From NCBI GenBank assembly GCA_030525945.1, contig JAUNDT010000006.1, forward strand, positions 46,630 to 110,629: a stretch of DNA of 64,000 nt, in the 5' to 3' direction. Origin of the DNA: Coriobacteriaceae bacterium (GTDB lineage: Bacteria > Actinomycetota > Coriobacteriia > Coriobacteriales > Coriobacteriaceae). A program made the position numbers and the translations under genes. The notes beneath the pieces are model-generated. The model did not search any database and was not told the DNA's origin. It worked only from the letters and a program-made list of their open reading frames with translations. Shown here in pieces: positions 1-7,661 of this stretch. How positions within the stretch are numbered: the stretch's first letter is position 1; every line of letters begins with the position of its first letter.

Positions 1-2
1 GC

Positions 3-542
3 ACCACGTACGAGGCGGGCAACTGCTTCATTGGCACGTATGTGCAGGACGCCGGCGGCGAGGTCACCATCGCGGTATTCGGCTGCGAGGACAACGAGGC
101 GCGCTGGGCCGATAGCCTTGCGCTTTCGAGCTGGTACTACGGGCATATTTCCACCGTGCCGATGGCGAATTCGCCGCGCGAGCGCGGAGGAGCGCCGGTA
201 ATCGCAGAGGCGCCCTGCACCAGCTGGACCGACAGAACTGCCGACGTCACACTTAGCGATCCCGACGCAACGATGCACGTGTTCAACTTGGGCGAAGAGC
301 TCGAGCAGAAGGTTTCGCTCGATGAGCTGAGCGGCGCGGTTGAAAAGGGGCAGAAGGTCGGCACCATCTCCTACCTGCAAGATGGCGAGGTCGTGAGCGA
401 GGCGGACCTGGTCGCCGCCGAGAACGTCCCCGCGCCCAGTCCGCTCGAGTGGGCCATGGTGCAGTTCGACCGCCTGATCCGCTTCTTCACCGGTGAGCCC
501 GGGGTCGCCGAGACCCGCGTGCTCAACAAATGCGTCATTTAG
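3..542 (+). CDS. D-alanyl-D-alanine carboxypeptidase (peptidase S11), 3' part only
   Basis: The gene enters from the left edge and only about 179 C-terminal residues are visible. The first residues (TTYEAGNC) look like the stretch that follows the KTG box of S11 penicillin-binding proteins, where the usual form is KTG-x-T-x-x-AG. The next strand (VTIAVFGCED) and the later beta-rich segment fit the end of the transpeptidase domain and a PBP5-type C-terminal domain. Such enzymes trim the terminal D-Ala from peptidoglycan pentapeptides outside the membrane. The last 20 or so residues include a possible amphipathic membrane anchor (WAMVQFDRLIRFF). The stop codon TAG at 540-542 lies inside a perfect palindrome shared with a second site at 5.2 kb. 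The catalytic serine is outside the window, so activity cannot be judged. Confidence 0.75.
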   Translation, partial: TTYEAGNCFIGTYVQDAGGEVTIAVFGCEDNEARWADSLALSSWYYGHISTVPMANSPRERGGAPVIAEAPCTSWTDRTADVTLSDPDATMHVFNLGEELEQKVSLDELSGAVEKGQKVGTISYLQDGEVVSEADLVAAENVPAPSPLEWAMVQFDRLIRFFTGEPGVAETRVLNKCVI

Positions 543-566
543 GGTCAGACCCTAAATGACGCATTT
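528..566. repeat. 39-bp palindrome, copy 1, between two convergent genes
   Basis: Two 19-base arms (528-546 and 548-566) are perfect reverse complements around a single central base at 547. An identical 39-bp copy sits at 5194-5232. This copy supplies the TAG stop of the plus-strand carboxypeptidase and ends on the first base of the reversed stop (566-568) of the minus-strand neighbour. It may act as a bidirectional terminator or be a REP-like dispersed element. The T-run after the arm is short (four bases). Confidence 0.85.
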
Positions 567-922
567 TACTCGCCGCGGCGCTCTTTGGTGAGCTTCTTCG
601 CCTGATGGCGGGAGGCGAACCACACCACGAATGACGTCAAGAACAGAACCGTGAACGCGATGCTGCATACCTGCGCGAGCTGCAGGTTGTTTTGGCTGGT
701 AAACAGCTGCGCAAGCAAGAACATCGCGAATGTGATAACAATGAGCACGCCGAAAACGCGCGTAAGAGGCAGGCTGCGATGCAGTTCGTTGTCGATGGGC
801 GCGGGACCGGCAGCCGCCTTGCGACGCTCGCGTAGCTCACGAGCCGCCTCCATGGCGCGCGCGTCTTCCTCCGCCTTGGCGACCTTATCCTGCTTGAGCT
901 GCTTGTTCGTTTTCTTGCTCAC
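566..922 (-). CDS. Hypothetical small membrane protein with charged N-terminus
   Basis: This 118-residue protein is not recognised as a named family. The first 55 or so residues are highly charged and probably coiled (KTNKQLKQDKVAKAEEDAR and on), followed by two predicted membrane segments (around VFGVLIVITFAMFLLAQLF and AQVCSIAFTVLFLTSFVVWF) separated by a short polar loop. The C-terminus is basic. The GTG at 922 was chosen because AAGGAG lies about 6 bases upstream; a longer frame upstream lacks such a site. It lies just downstream of tatD on the same strand, 53 bases away, and is probably co-transcribed with it. It converges on the carboxypeptidase gene across the palindrome at 528-566. 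Confidence 0.7.
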   Translation of the reverse strand: MSKKTNKQLKQDKVAKAEEDARAMEAARELRERRKAAAGPAPIDNELHRSLPLTRVFGVLIVITFAMFLLAQLFTSQNNLQLAQVCSIAFTVLFLTSFVVWFASRHQAKKLTKERRGE

Positions 923-975
923 CAAAAACTCCTTGCGTGGTGTGGGGAATGCCCCGCCGATGCCTGCTTGACCTT

Positions 976-2025
976 CTACCCAAAGAGCGCGATCGAAGAC
1001 CGCCAAATCGCTTGGGCGATATCGCGCGGCAGCTCGCCCGTGCGGTCCGCGCGGTCATAAATGAGCACGTCTGCCGTCTGGGCGATCATGGCGGGCTCGC
1101 ATTCGAGGCCGCGGATGGGCTCGGGCGCCATGTAGGGGCAGTCCGTCTCGAGCAGCAGACGATCGAGCGGGCATGCGGCAAAGGCCTCACGCACGTCATC
1201 GTTGCGCTTGAACGTTGCCGCACCGCCGAAGGCGATATGGCAGCCGAGGCGCACGAACCGCTCCATGGTGGCATGGTCTTCGCCAAAACAGTGAAGCACG
1301 CAGCCCGCCGCGGGCACGCCGACCTGCTCGAGCACGCGCGCAGCATCCGCATGAGCCTCGCGTGCGTCGTCGCCGTTGTCGTTGCGCAAATGCAACTCAA
1401 CGGGCACATTGTGACGGACTGCAAGCTCGAGTTGGCGAGCCATGGCGTGCATTTGAAGGTCGTGCGGAGCCGCCTCGATGTTGTCGTCCGCATCGAAGTG
1501 GTAGTCCAAGCCGATTTCGCCCACGCCGGCGCACAGCGGATCTGCCAGGGCGTCCTCGACCTGCGCGTGAATGGCGTCCGTGTAGTCGGGGGCACCATAA
1601 GGATGCACGCCCACCAGGTAACGCACGGGAATTATCGCCCCGCGCGCGGCAGCGGCGCCTGCCACGCCCTGTAGCCACGCGGAGAACGCCGCGGCATCCG
1701 GCGTCTCCTCGCTTTTGTCGGCGATGGGGTCGTAGAGCGTCACCAAGCCGCGGACGCCCGCCTGGTACGCCCGCACCAGTACGTCGACGGGATTCTTGTC
1801 CTCGCCCCAAAAGGAGCGCAGGTGCGCATGGGTGTCGAACAGAAGCGCTTGTGGGCGCGGCAGCTCGAGCACCTTCTTTTTCTTGGCAAACGTCAGGGGC
1901 TCCCAGTCCGCAAGATCGTCCAGCACCGCAGTTCCCGTAAGAGCATCCGGCTCCGGGCACACCGTACCTGTCGTCTGCGGATCCGCATGGACAAGACTGG
2001 CGCGCACGTCAGCGTTATCTGTCAT
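976..2025 (-). CDS. tatD: TatD family metal-dependent hydrolase / DNase
   Basis: A 349-residue protein with the TatD metal-binding motifs in order: DTHAHL near residue 65, GEIGLDYH in the middle, ELHLRND, LHCFGE, and LLETDCPYMAP near the end. TatD proteins are TIM-barrel metalloenzymes with 3'-5' exonuclease or deoxyribonuclease activity, linked to DNA repair and quality control. The first 60 or so residues precede the catalytic domain and make it longer than the usual 260 residues. The ATG at 2025 is preferred because AAAGG lies 9 bases upstream, whereas the in-frame ATG three codons earlier touches that site. It follows ksgA closely, matching the common metG-tatD-ksgA neighbourhood, although the gene order differs here. 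Confidence 0.93.
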   Translation of the reverse strand: MTDNADVRASLVHADPQTTGTVCPEPDALTGTAVLDDLADWEPLTFAKKKKVLELPRPQALLFDTHAHLRSFWGEDKNPVDVLVRAYQAGVRGLVTLYDPIADKSEETPDAAAFSAWLQGVAGAAAARGAIIPVRYLVGVHPYGAPDYTDAIHAQVEDALADPLCAGVGEIGLDYHFDADDNIEAAPHDLQMHAMARQLELAVRHNVPVELHLRNDNGDDAREAHADAARVLEQVGVPAAGCVLHCFGEDHATMERFVRLGCHIAFGGAATFKRNDDVREAFAACPLDRLLLETDCPYMAPEPIRGLECEPAMIAQTADVLIYDRADRTGELPRDIAQAIWRSSIALFG

Positions 2026-2051
2026 AAGGATCATCCTTTCGCGCAGCGTGC

Positions 2052-3038
2052 CTACGCGCTTGCCCTATCAGCGCTCAACGCGCCGGCGAGCTGAACGAAT
2101 TCGCTGGTTGAGAGGGTCTCGGCTCGAGCGGTCGGCGCGATGCCGCACTGCTCGAACGCCGCGTCGAGCGCCGCCTTGTCAAAGCCGTTCGAGCTCATGG
2201 AATTACGGATGGTCTTGCGTCGCTGGGCAAAGGCGGCATCGACCACGCGGGCGATATCCTCCGAGGTCAAGGGGTTAGCACCCTCACATGCTGCCGATGC
2301 GAGCTCAGGGCAGTCAGCGCCGGACTCGGAAGCGCCCACGGCGGGGGCGTTCGGCGCCGGGGCGGCCTTCTCCCCCACACGAGGCCCCCTGTAGGCAGAA
2401 GATGCCCCCACGCGGTCGATGCGCACCACCGCGGAGTCCACGTGCGGCGCTGGCATGAAGCAGCGCGGCGGAACCTCAAAACGCCCCGTGACCTCGCCGT
2501 ACAGGGAAAGCTTGACCGTGTAGGCACCGTAGGCCTTGGTGGCGGGCACGGCCGCGATGCGGTCGGCAACCTCCTTTTGCACCATAACCACCGCTCGACG
2601 CAGGCTCGGCATGGTTTGGAAGAACTGTAGGATGATCGTTGCCGCGACGTTATAGGGCAGGTTGGCTACGAGCACCTCCGGTTCGCCGCCGAGAGCCTCG
2701 GCGATCTGCGCAGGCGGCACCGCAAGCGCGTCGTCCATAATAAAGTTGAAGTTCGCATGGTCAACCGCATGTGCACAGAGCACCGGCTCGAGCTCCGTAT
2801 CCATCTCAATCGAGGTCACGCGGCCCGCGTCTTGCACGAGTGCGAGCGTGAGCGTGCCGATGCCCGGGCCGACCTCGAGCACGCGCTCGGACCCCGTAAG
2901 CTCGGCCAGGTCCATGATGCGCTCAATAACATGGTTGTCGATGAGGAAATTCTGGCCCAAACGATGCTTCGTTGCCAGGCCAAAGGCCTCGAGCATCTCA
3001 CGCGTGGCGGTCGGATTTGCAAGCGGAGAGGTTGTCAT
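2052..3038 (-). CDS. ksgA: 16S rRNA (adenine1518/1519-N6)-dimethyltransferase
   Basis: A 328-residue KsgA/RsmA enzyme that dimethylates two adjacent adenines near the 3' end of 16S rRNA during small-subunit maturation. Visible motifs are the start of the fold (KHRLGQNFLID), the SAM-binding loop VLEVGPGIGTLT, the acidic residue in TSIEMD, and the catalytic NLPYNV. Roughly residues 205-255 hold an Ala/Pro/Gly-rich insertion between the catalytic and C-terminal helical parts, which makes the protein about 50 residues longer than usual. The start at 3038 follows AAAGGAG by 8 bases. The apparent open frame continues about 47 codons upstream but runs through the repeat region and is not coding. It lies upstream of tatD with a 26-base gap. 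Confidence 0.95.
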   Translation of the reverse strand: MTTSPLANPTATREMLEAFGLATKHRLGQNFLIDNHVIERIMDLAELTGSERVLEVGPGIGTLTLALVQDAGRVTSIEMDTELEPVLCAHAVDHANFNFIMDDALAVPPAQIAEALGGEPEVLVANLPYNVAATIILQFFQTMPSLRRAVVMVQKEVADRIAAVPATKAYGAYTVKLSLYGEVTGRFEVPPRCFMPAPHVDSAVVRIDRVGASSAYRGPRVGEKAAPAPNAPAVGASESGADCPELASAACEGANPLTSEDIARVVDAAFAQRRKTIRNSMSSNGFDKAALDAAFEQCGIAPTARAETLSTSEFVQLAGALSADRASA

Positions 3039-3351
3039 GCGCGAATCTCCTTTGTGACGTGTGAACAAGCGGGCCGTCGGCGCCGCAAGGGGCGCCGCGC
3101 ACAAACCTACCCCGCATTGGGGGTGAATTAGGGGGTTCCGAAATAAACCTATGCTGTATTGGGGGTGGTTTACGAGCAATTCAACGCATCGCCGAACATT
3201 TTTTCAACAAAATGCCTGTTGGCAAAAGAGCAAAAAGTCGATTCACACCGAATGCCCTCGGATTTCACCCCCAATGTAGGGGAGGTTTTTCCAGCGACCC
3301 CTCAAACCTCCCCCAATGCGCTATAAGTTTGGGCGAACCCGCAATTCCGAG
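3039..3351. other. Gene-free gap between metG and ksgA carrying a symmetric four-copy repeat
   Basis: These 313 bases contain the ksgA ribosome-binding site and a patch that is AT-richer than the flanks. Four copies of a 27-bp sequence family lie at 3103-3129, 3145-3171 (direct) and 3263-3289, 3304-3330 (inverted). No convincing small open frame is visible. Confidence 0.7.
3103..3330. repeat. Two inverted pairs of a 27-bp repeat, mirror-symmetric
   Basis: Two direct copies begin at 3103 and 3145 (42 bases apart). Two inverted copies begin at 3263 and 3304 (41 bases apart). All share a core of ATTGGGGG flanked by AAACYTA on one side and a GGTTT- or GAATT-like end on the other. Intrapair spacing is close to four helical turns. 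The arrangement is a 228-bp imperfect palindrome with a unique centre at about 3172-3262. Confidence 0.75.
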
Positions 3352-4953
3352 CTACTGCAGACGCGGGAAAAGCGCCTCGCCCTTCTCGACCGGCAGGCCA
3401 GCGGCGAGCTGGCCCCAGGTGCAGGCGGAAGCCATGTCGTCCGTGGCGGCCTCGGCCTCGCAGCCAATGCGGCGCAGGGCCTCGGCGCTGGTGGACGGCA
3501 TGAGTGGCATGAGCAGGTGCGCGGTGATGCGGATGCACTCGAGCAGATTCCAAATCACGTTGGCAAGCTCGCCGGCCTTGGCGGGATCCTTGGAGAGCGT
3601 CCAGGGCGCGGACTCCTCGATGTAGAGGTTCGCGGCGTGCACGAGCTCCATGACCTCCTTGGCGGCGTCGCCGTAGGCGAAGGCCTCCATCTTGGCGGCG
3701 TAGCGGTCGAACAGACCCCCGGCCACGGTGGCCAGCGGGTTCTCGGCGCAACCGGCCGCGTTCGCGTCGCGCTCGGGCGTGGCGCCCTCGAAGTACTTGA
3801 TGCACATATTGGTGGAGCGCGAGATCAGGTTGCCCCAGCTGTTGGCGAGGTCGGCGTTGTAGACCTGCTCCATGCGGCCGAAGCTGATGGCGCCGTCCGT
3901 ACCGGGGGTGACGTCGGTCATGAAGTAGTAACGGTAGCCCTCGACGCCGAGCTTTTCGATAACCTCGCGCGGAGCGATGGCGTTACCGCGGGACTTGGAC
4001 ATCTTCTCGGCCTTGCCGGTCTCCTCGTTCTTAACGGTAAGGAAACCGTGCGCGAACACGTGCTCCGGCAGGGCCTCGCCCAGCGCCATGAGCATGGCGG
4101 GCCAGATCACGCAGTGGAAGCGGATGATGTCCTTGCCAACGATGTGAGTCTGCGCAGGCCAGCGATAGGCGAAGTCTGCCGCGGCCTCGTCGCCCTCGGC
4201 ACCGTAGCCCACGGCAGTCATGTAGTTGGTGAGCGCATCGAACCACACGTAGGTCACGTGATCGCCGTCGAAGGGCACCTCGATGCCCCAGTCGAAGGAG
4301 GTGCGGGACACGGACAGGTCGTTCAGGCCGCCCTCGACGAAGGAGCGTACCTCGTTCATGCGGAAGTCGGGCTGGACGAAGTCCGGGTGCTCGTCATAGA
4401 GCTTGAGCAGCTTGTCCTGGAACGCGGAAAGCCTAAAGAACCAGCTCTCCTCCTTGACGCGCTCGAGCGGACGGTCGCAATCGGGGCACAGGTGCTGTCC
4501 CTCGGTACCGCGGGCCTCGTCTGCCTTCTCAACCTGGGTCTCGGTGAAAAATGTCTCGTCCGGCACGCAGTACCAGCCGTCGTAGCTGCCCTTGTAGATG
4601 TAGCCGGACTCCTGCATGCGCTCCCACAGGTACTGAACGGCGCGGTGCTGGCGCTCCTCGGTGGTGCGGATGAAGTCGTCGTTCGAGATCTCCAGCTCCT
4701 CCCACAGCTCGTGGAAGTGCGGGGCCTGGGAATCGCACCACTCCTGCGGGGTGAGGCCGTGCTTCTCGGCAGCCTCGGCGACCTTCTGGCCGTGCTCGTC
4801 CATGCCGGTGAGGAACTTGACGCTGTAGCCGGCGGCGCGGCGGTAACGCGCCTGAACGTCGGCGATGATGGTGGAGTACGCGGTACCCAGGTGCGGGTCG
4901 GCGTTGACGTAGTAGATGGGCGTGGTGATGTAATAGGACGGCTTCGTGCTCAT
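3352..4953 (-). CDS. metG: Methionyl-tRNA synthetase
   Basis: A 533-residue class I synthetase that charges tRNA-Met. The HIGH-type motif is HLGTAYS near residue 20 and the KMSKS loop is intact (KMSKSRGN, about residue 325). A short Cys pair (CPDCDRP) lies in the connective region. The protein ends after the anticodon-binding helical domain and has no C-terminal dimerisation/tRNA-binding (EMAP-like) extension, so it is shorter than the about 650-residue form of many Firmicutes. The ATG at 4953 was chosen because GGAAGGAAG lies about 9 bases upstream; the alternative start 12 codons earlier has no such site. It lies upstream of ksgA and tatD on the same strand. Confidence 0.96.
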   Translation of the reverse strand: MSTKPSYYITTPIYYVNADPHLGTAYSTIIADVQARYRRAAGYSVKFLTGMDEHGQKVAEAAEKHGLTPQEWCDSQAPHFHELWEELEISNDDFIRTTEERQHRAVQYLWERMQESGYIYKGSYDGWYCVPDETFFTETQVEKADEARGTEGQHLCPDCDRPLERVKEESWFFRLSAFQDKLLKLYDEHPDFVQPDFRMNEVRSFVEGGLNDLSVSRTSFDWGIEVPFDGDHVTYVWFDALTNYMTAVGYGAEGDEAAADFAYRWPAQTHIVGKDIIRFHCVIWPAMLMALGEALPEHVFAHGFLTVKNEETGKAEKMSKSRGNAIAPREVIEKLGVEGYRYYFMTDVTPGTDGAISFGRMEQVYNADLANSWGNLISRSTNMCIKYFEGATPERDANAAGCAENPLATVAGGLFDRYAAKMEAFAYGDAAKEVMELVHAANLYIEESAPWTLSKDPAKAGELANVIWNLLECIRITAHLLMPLMPSTSAEALRRIGCEAEAATDDMASACTWGQLAAGLPVEKGEALFPRLQ

Positions 4954-5064
4954 GACGCGCGGCTTCCTTCCTGCTAGATGTTCATGCAACTCTTCATTCT
5001 AGCAGGAACGTCATGCCGAATGGGCTTTGATCGCATGGGGCTCGTGGTCGTAGCGGGCGTGCGG

Positions 5065-5140
5065 CTGCGCCGACATAATTCCCTCGGGTGTGGCTCCGCT
5101 TCGCTCCACAAAAACACCCTACGGAAATATGTCGGCGCAG
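5065..5140. repeat. 76-bp inverted repeat with 27-bp arms
   Basis: The arms 5065-5091 and 5114-5140 are complementary at 24 of 27 positions, with 13 uninterrupted pairs at the base (CTGCGCCGACATA). The loop (about 22 bases) contains a smaller TGTGG/CCACA stem. It lies between rsmI and metG and could be a leader structure of metG, a terminator-like structure after rsmI, or a REP/MITE-type relic. No T-run follows it. Confidence 0.75.
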
Positions 5141-5193
5141 CTTCAGCGGGCACGTTCCAGCAAGGAGCGACGTGCGATCGAGACTTATTGCTG

Positions 5194-5232
5194 AAATGCG
5201 TCATTTAGGGTCAGACCCTAAATGACGCATTT
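5194..5232. repeat. 39-bp palindrome, copy 2
   Basis: This copy is base-for-base identical to the one at 528-566 (19-base arms around one base). It sits 30 bases downstream of the rsmI stop, where it could end rsmI transcription. Confidence 0.85.
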
Positions 5233-5261
5233 TGTGGCGAGGGAGGGCGCGTTGCTGGCGC

Positions 5262-6254
5262 TTATTGCTGCAGGTCGAGCACCATGGCGTAGACGTCTCG
5301 TTTCTTGCGCGAATACTTTTGGGCGAGGCGCTTTGCCAGGGCGTTGGCCGGCTCCCCGGCTGCCAGGGCATCCGCGATGTCGGCGCGCAGCAGGTCATCG
5401 GGGTTGGCATCGTCATTCGGGTGCATGCCCGACGTCAGGGCGGCAGCATAACGGTCGAGTTCCGCCTGAGTGGGCGGCGCCACCACGATGACCATCTCCC
5501 CCTTGATCTCGCCTCGAGCCTGGACCTGCTCGTAGAGATCAGAGGCGGTTGAGCGCAAAACTTCCTCGTGGAGCTTGGTGAGCTCACGGCACAAAGCAAC
5601 GGTACGCTGGGGAAATACCTCGGCAATTGCCTTGAGCGAGGCCTCGATGCGATGCGGGGACTCGTAGAAAATCAGAGCCCCGGGAACAGGTGCGAGGCGC
5701 TGCAGGCGACGCACGCGCTCGCCATGCTTGCGCGGCAAAAAGCCCTCGAAGAAGAACTGGTCACTAGGGATTCCCGAGAGCACGAGTGCCGTTACGCACG
5801 CCGAAGGCCCAGGTATGACCTCGACCGGTGCGCCCTCGCAGCGCGCCAGCTCCACGAGCACCTGACCAGGGTCGGAAACGCTCGGCATACCCGCATCGGA
5901 GGCGAAGGCGATGCGCTCGCCCTCCAACACGCGGCTCACAAGCTCAGGCGCGCGGCGATCGATCACGTTCTCGTCACAGCGAATGAGCGGCTTTGAGATG
6001 CCGAGGTGCGCGAGCAGCTTGCCGGTCACGCGCGTGTCCTCGCAGCAAACAGCGTCCGCGGCACGGAAGGTTTCCGCAGCTCGGGCCGACAGATCACCGA
6101 GGTTTCCGATAGGCGTGCCCACCAAAGAGAGCATGCCGTCCTGACCACGTTGCGGCGCGAGTCCCTTGCAGAGGACGCCGGATCGATTGCCAGCAGAAGC
6201 GCCCTCTTGGCAGCTCACGACGCTCGAAATGTTCTCTAATACAGTTTCTCCCAT
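5262..6254 (-). CDS. rsmI: 16S rRNA (cytidine1402-2'-O)-methyltransferase
   Basis: A 330-residue RsmI protein of the tetrapyrrole-methylase fold that adds the 2'-O-methyl group to C1402 in the ribosomal decoding centre. Family motifs are LVGTPIGNLGDLSARAAETF, the CEDTR loop, SDAGMPSVSDPG, the SAM-site VIPGPSA and FEGFLPRK. The core starts near residue 41 (MLSLVGTP), preceded by a less conserved leader. The ATG at 6254 is kept because GGAG lies 9 bases before it and overlaps the end of the upstream GH5-like gene, giving a 6-base gap and probable translational coupling. The internal ATG at 6134 is an alternative start. The C-terminal 60 or so residues are helical, as in other RsmI proteins. Confidence 0.93.
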   Translation of the reverse strand: MGETVLENISSVVSCQEGASAGNRSGVLCKGLAPQRGQDGMLSLVGTPIGNLGDLSARAAETFRAADAVCCEDTRVTGKLLAHLGISKPLIRCDENVIDRRAPELVSRVLEGERIAFASDAGMPSVSDPGQVLVELARCEGAPVEVIPGPSACVTALVLSGIPSDQFFFEGFLPRKHGERVRRLQRLAPVPGALIFYESPHRIEASLKAIAEVFPQRTVALCRELTKLHEEVLRSTASDLYEQVQARGEIKGEMVIVVAPPTQAELDRYAAALTSGMHPNDDANPDDLLRADIADALAAGEPANALAKRLAQKYSRKKRDVYAMVLDLQQ

Positions 6255-6260
6255 GCGAGC

Positions 6261-7322
6261 CTACTCCATCATCGCGCGCTCGAGCGGGGCGAGCGCAACG
6301 CGCGCATCCCATGCCGGAAGGCGGCGCTCGGTTTTCCACGTTTGGAAGAACCAGCCGTCCGCGGCGTCAAACGTCGCCAGCTGATTGGACACGAACACGC
6401 GCTCATAGGCGCGACGCCCCTCGGGCGTCACGGATGACCCGGCGAGCACCGCAGCTCCGGACCACTCGCCCACCAGCACTGAAAAGCCGAGCTTCTTCGC
6501 CTCGCGAATGAGCTCCTTGTTGCGATTGAGCGCAGACGAAAGCCCCTTGGGCGTGGTGATGTCCTGGGCGGTCTCGTCGCGATAGTGATACAGGTGCATG
6601 TCCATCACGATGTTTTGATACTGGTCGCCCGCCATAAAGCGCTTCCACGCGCCGGGGTGGCCGGAGTCGGAAAACACGACCATCTTGCGCGCGGGCATGT
6701 GACGGCGAATGACCTCGTATGCATCACGGTAAAAGTTTCGCAGGTAGTGGCTGGGGATTCCCTCAGTCATGGCGAAAAGGCTCTTGCGCACGCTCATAAC
6801 GGGAGAATCGAGCAACTCGATGCCGAGAAGCGCGTCCTGCTCTCCATAGCGCTCCGCCAGGCGCTCAAGCGTGGCGAGGGCCGCCGCGCGCCCGCTCTCC
6901 GACGAGTGCCAGTCGGCGACGTCGGGCGTGGTGGGAGAGCTATTCGAATCCCCCTGCCCACCGGGAACGGTCGCCAGGTCAAGCAGCACGAACATGTCAT
7001 ATTTGGATGCCCACTCCATGGCGCGGTCGACATAATCGATGCAGGAGATATACGTCGCGTGCTCGTTTTGCACGCCAAAGGCGTACCATGGCAGGGGGAT
7101 GCGCACGGCATTGAGCCCCATAGCCGACATGCGCTTGAAATCCGCCTCCGAGATAAACGTCTCGTAATGCTCGCGAATGCGCTCGTTATAAGCCGCGGAC
7201 CCCAGTATCTCCTGAAGCTCCGCATCGTTGGAAGCACCCGTTGCGGCGAACAGCGACGGCGTGACCCACGGCTCGAGGATGAACCAGCCAGACAAATTGA
7301 CGCCGCGAATCCTGTCGATCAT
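6261..7322 (-). CDS. Glycoside hydrolase family 5-like protein (glucanase-like)
   Basis: A 353-residue protein with the TIM-barrel pattern of GH5 exo-glucanases. It begins with RGVNLSGWFILEPW, has the conserved Arg strand NAVRIPLPWYAF (about residues 71-82), a GIELLDSP strand near residue 168, and the nucleophile motif GEWSG with Glu at about 286. In active members the fourth strand reads NEP and its Glu is the acid/base; here the aligned residues read DSP, so the acid/base appears lost. No signal peptide is visible, so it is probably cytoplasmic. The ATG at 7322 follows GGGAGG by about 5 bases. It is upstream of rsmI with a 6-base gap. It may be an inactive carbohydrate-binding relative. Confidence 0.8.
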   Translation of the reverse strand: MIDRIRGVNLSGWFILEPWVTPSLFAATGASNDAELQEILGSAAYNERIREHYETFISEADFKRMSAMGLNAVRIPLPWYAFGVQNEHATYISCIDYVDRAMEWASKYDMFVLLDLATVPGGQGDSNSSPTTPDVADWHSSESGRAAALATLERLAERYGEQDALLGIELLDSPVMSVRKSLFAMTEGIPSHYLRNFYRDAYEVIRRHMPARKMVVFSDSGHPGAWKRFMAGDQYQNIVMDMHLYHYRDETAQDITTPKGLSSALNRNKELIREAKKLGFSVLVGEWSGAAVLAGSSVTPEGRRAYERVFVSNQLATFDAADGWFFQTWKTERRLPAWDARVALAPLERAMME

Positions 7323-7410
7323 GAGAGCCTCCCGCAAACTCCCGCATTACTCGTATCCTCCAAGGATACCGTTCTTGCAAAGCGCAAACTGTGCGAGAGG
7401 CTTCGACGCA

Positions 7411-7436
7411 AAGAAAAACCCTCCATTTCTGGAGGG
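7411..7436 (-). terminator. Rho-independent terminator after tRNA-Phe
   Basis: CCCTCC (7419-7424) pairs with GGAGGG (7431-7436) around a 6-base loop and is followed on the minus strand by a run of five T. It lies 13 bases past the CCA end of the tRNA gene. Confidence 0.85.
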
Positions 7437-7449
7437 TTCTCAATTCAAA

Positions 7450-7525
<76 letters not shown>

Positions 7526-7557
7526 ACTATGTTGCGCTGTGGTTAAGCGCGGGGATT

Positions 7558-7585
7558 AATATACCAAAGATTTAAGTCATGGCAA
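7558..7585 (-). promoter_or_regulatory. Putative promoter of tRNA-Phe
   Basis: On the minus strand TTGCCA (7580-7585) and TATATT (7558-7563) are separated by 16 bases, about 33 bases before the tRNA 5' end. The surrounding sequence is AT-rich compared with the flanking genes. Confidence 0.6.
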
Positions 7586-7661
7586 GCGAGTTTTTCAACT
7601 TTGTTGAAATTATTTGCTCGAGGCGATGATGAGCGGACCTCCCTCCCGGACGACGACCCCC

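Larger units (their letters stand above)
4954..5261. other. Gene-free gap between rsmI and metG with two large hairpins
   Basis: The 308 bases hold a long imperfect hairpin (5065-5140) and the second copy of the 39-bp palindrome (5194-5232). A possible minus-strand -10 box for metG (TAGAAT, 4996-5001) is present, but no good -35 was found. Confidence 0.5.

Noticed and set aside
4954..5261. T-box leader controlling metG
   Set aside because: No T-box sequence or specifier loop is recognisable; only a large hairpin and a palindrome are present.
7593..7609. Terminator of the tad operon
   Set aside because: TTTCAAC/GTTGAAA is AT-rich and weak, with no proper T-run after it on the minus strand.
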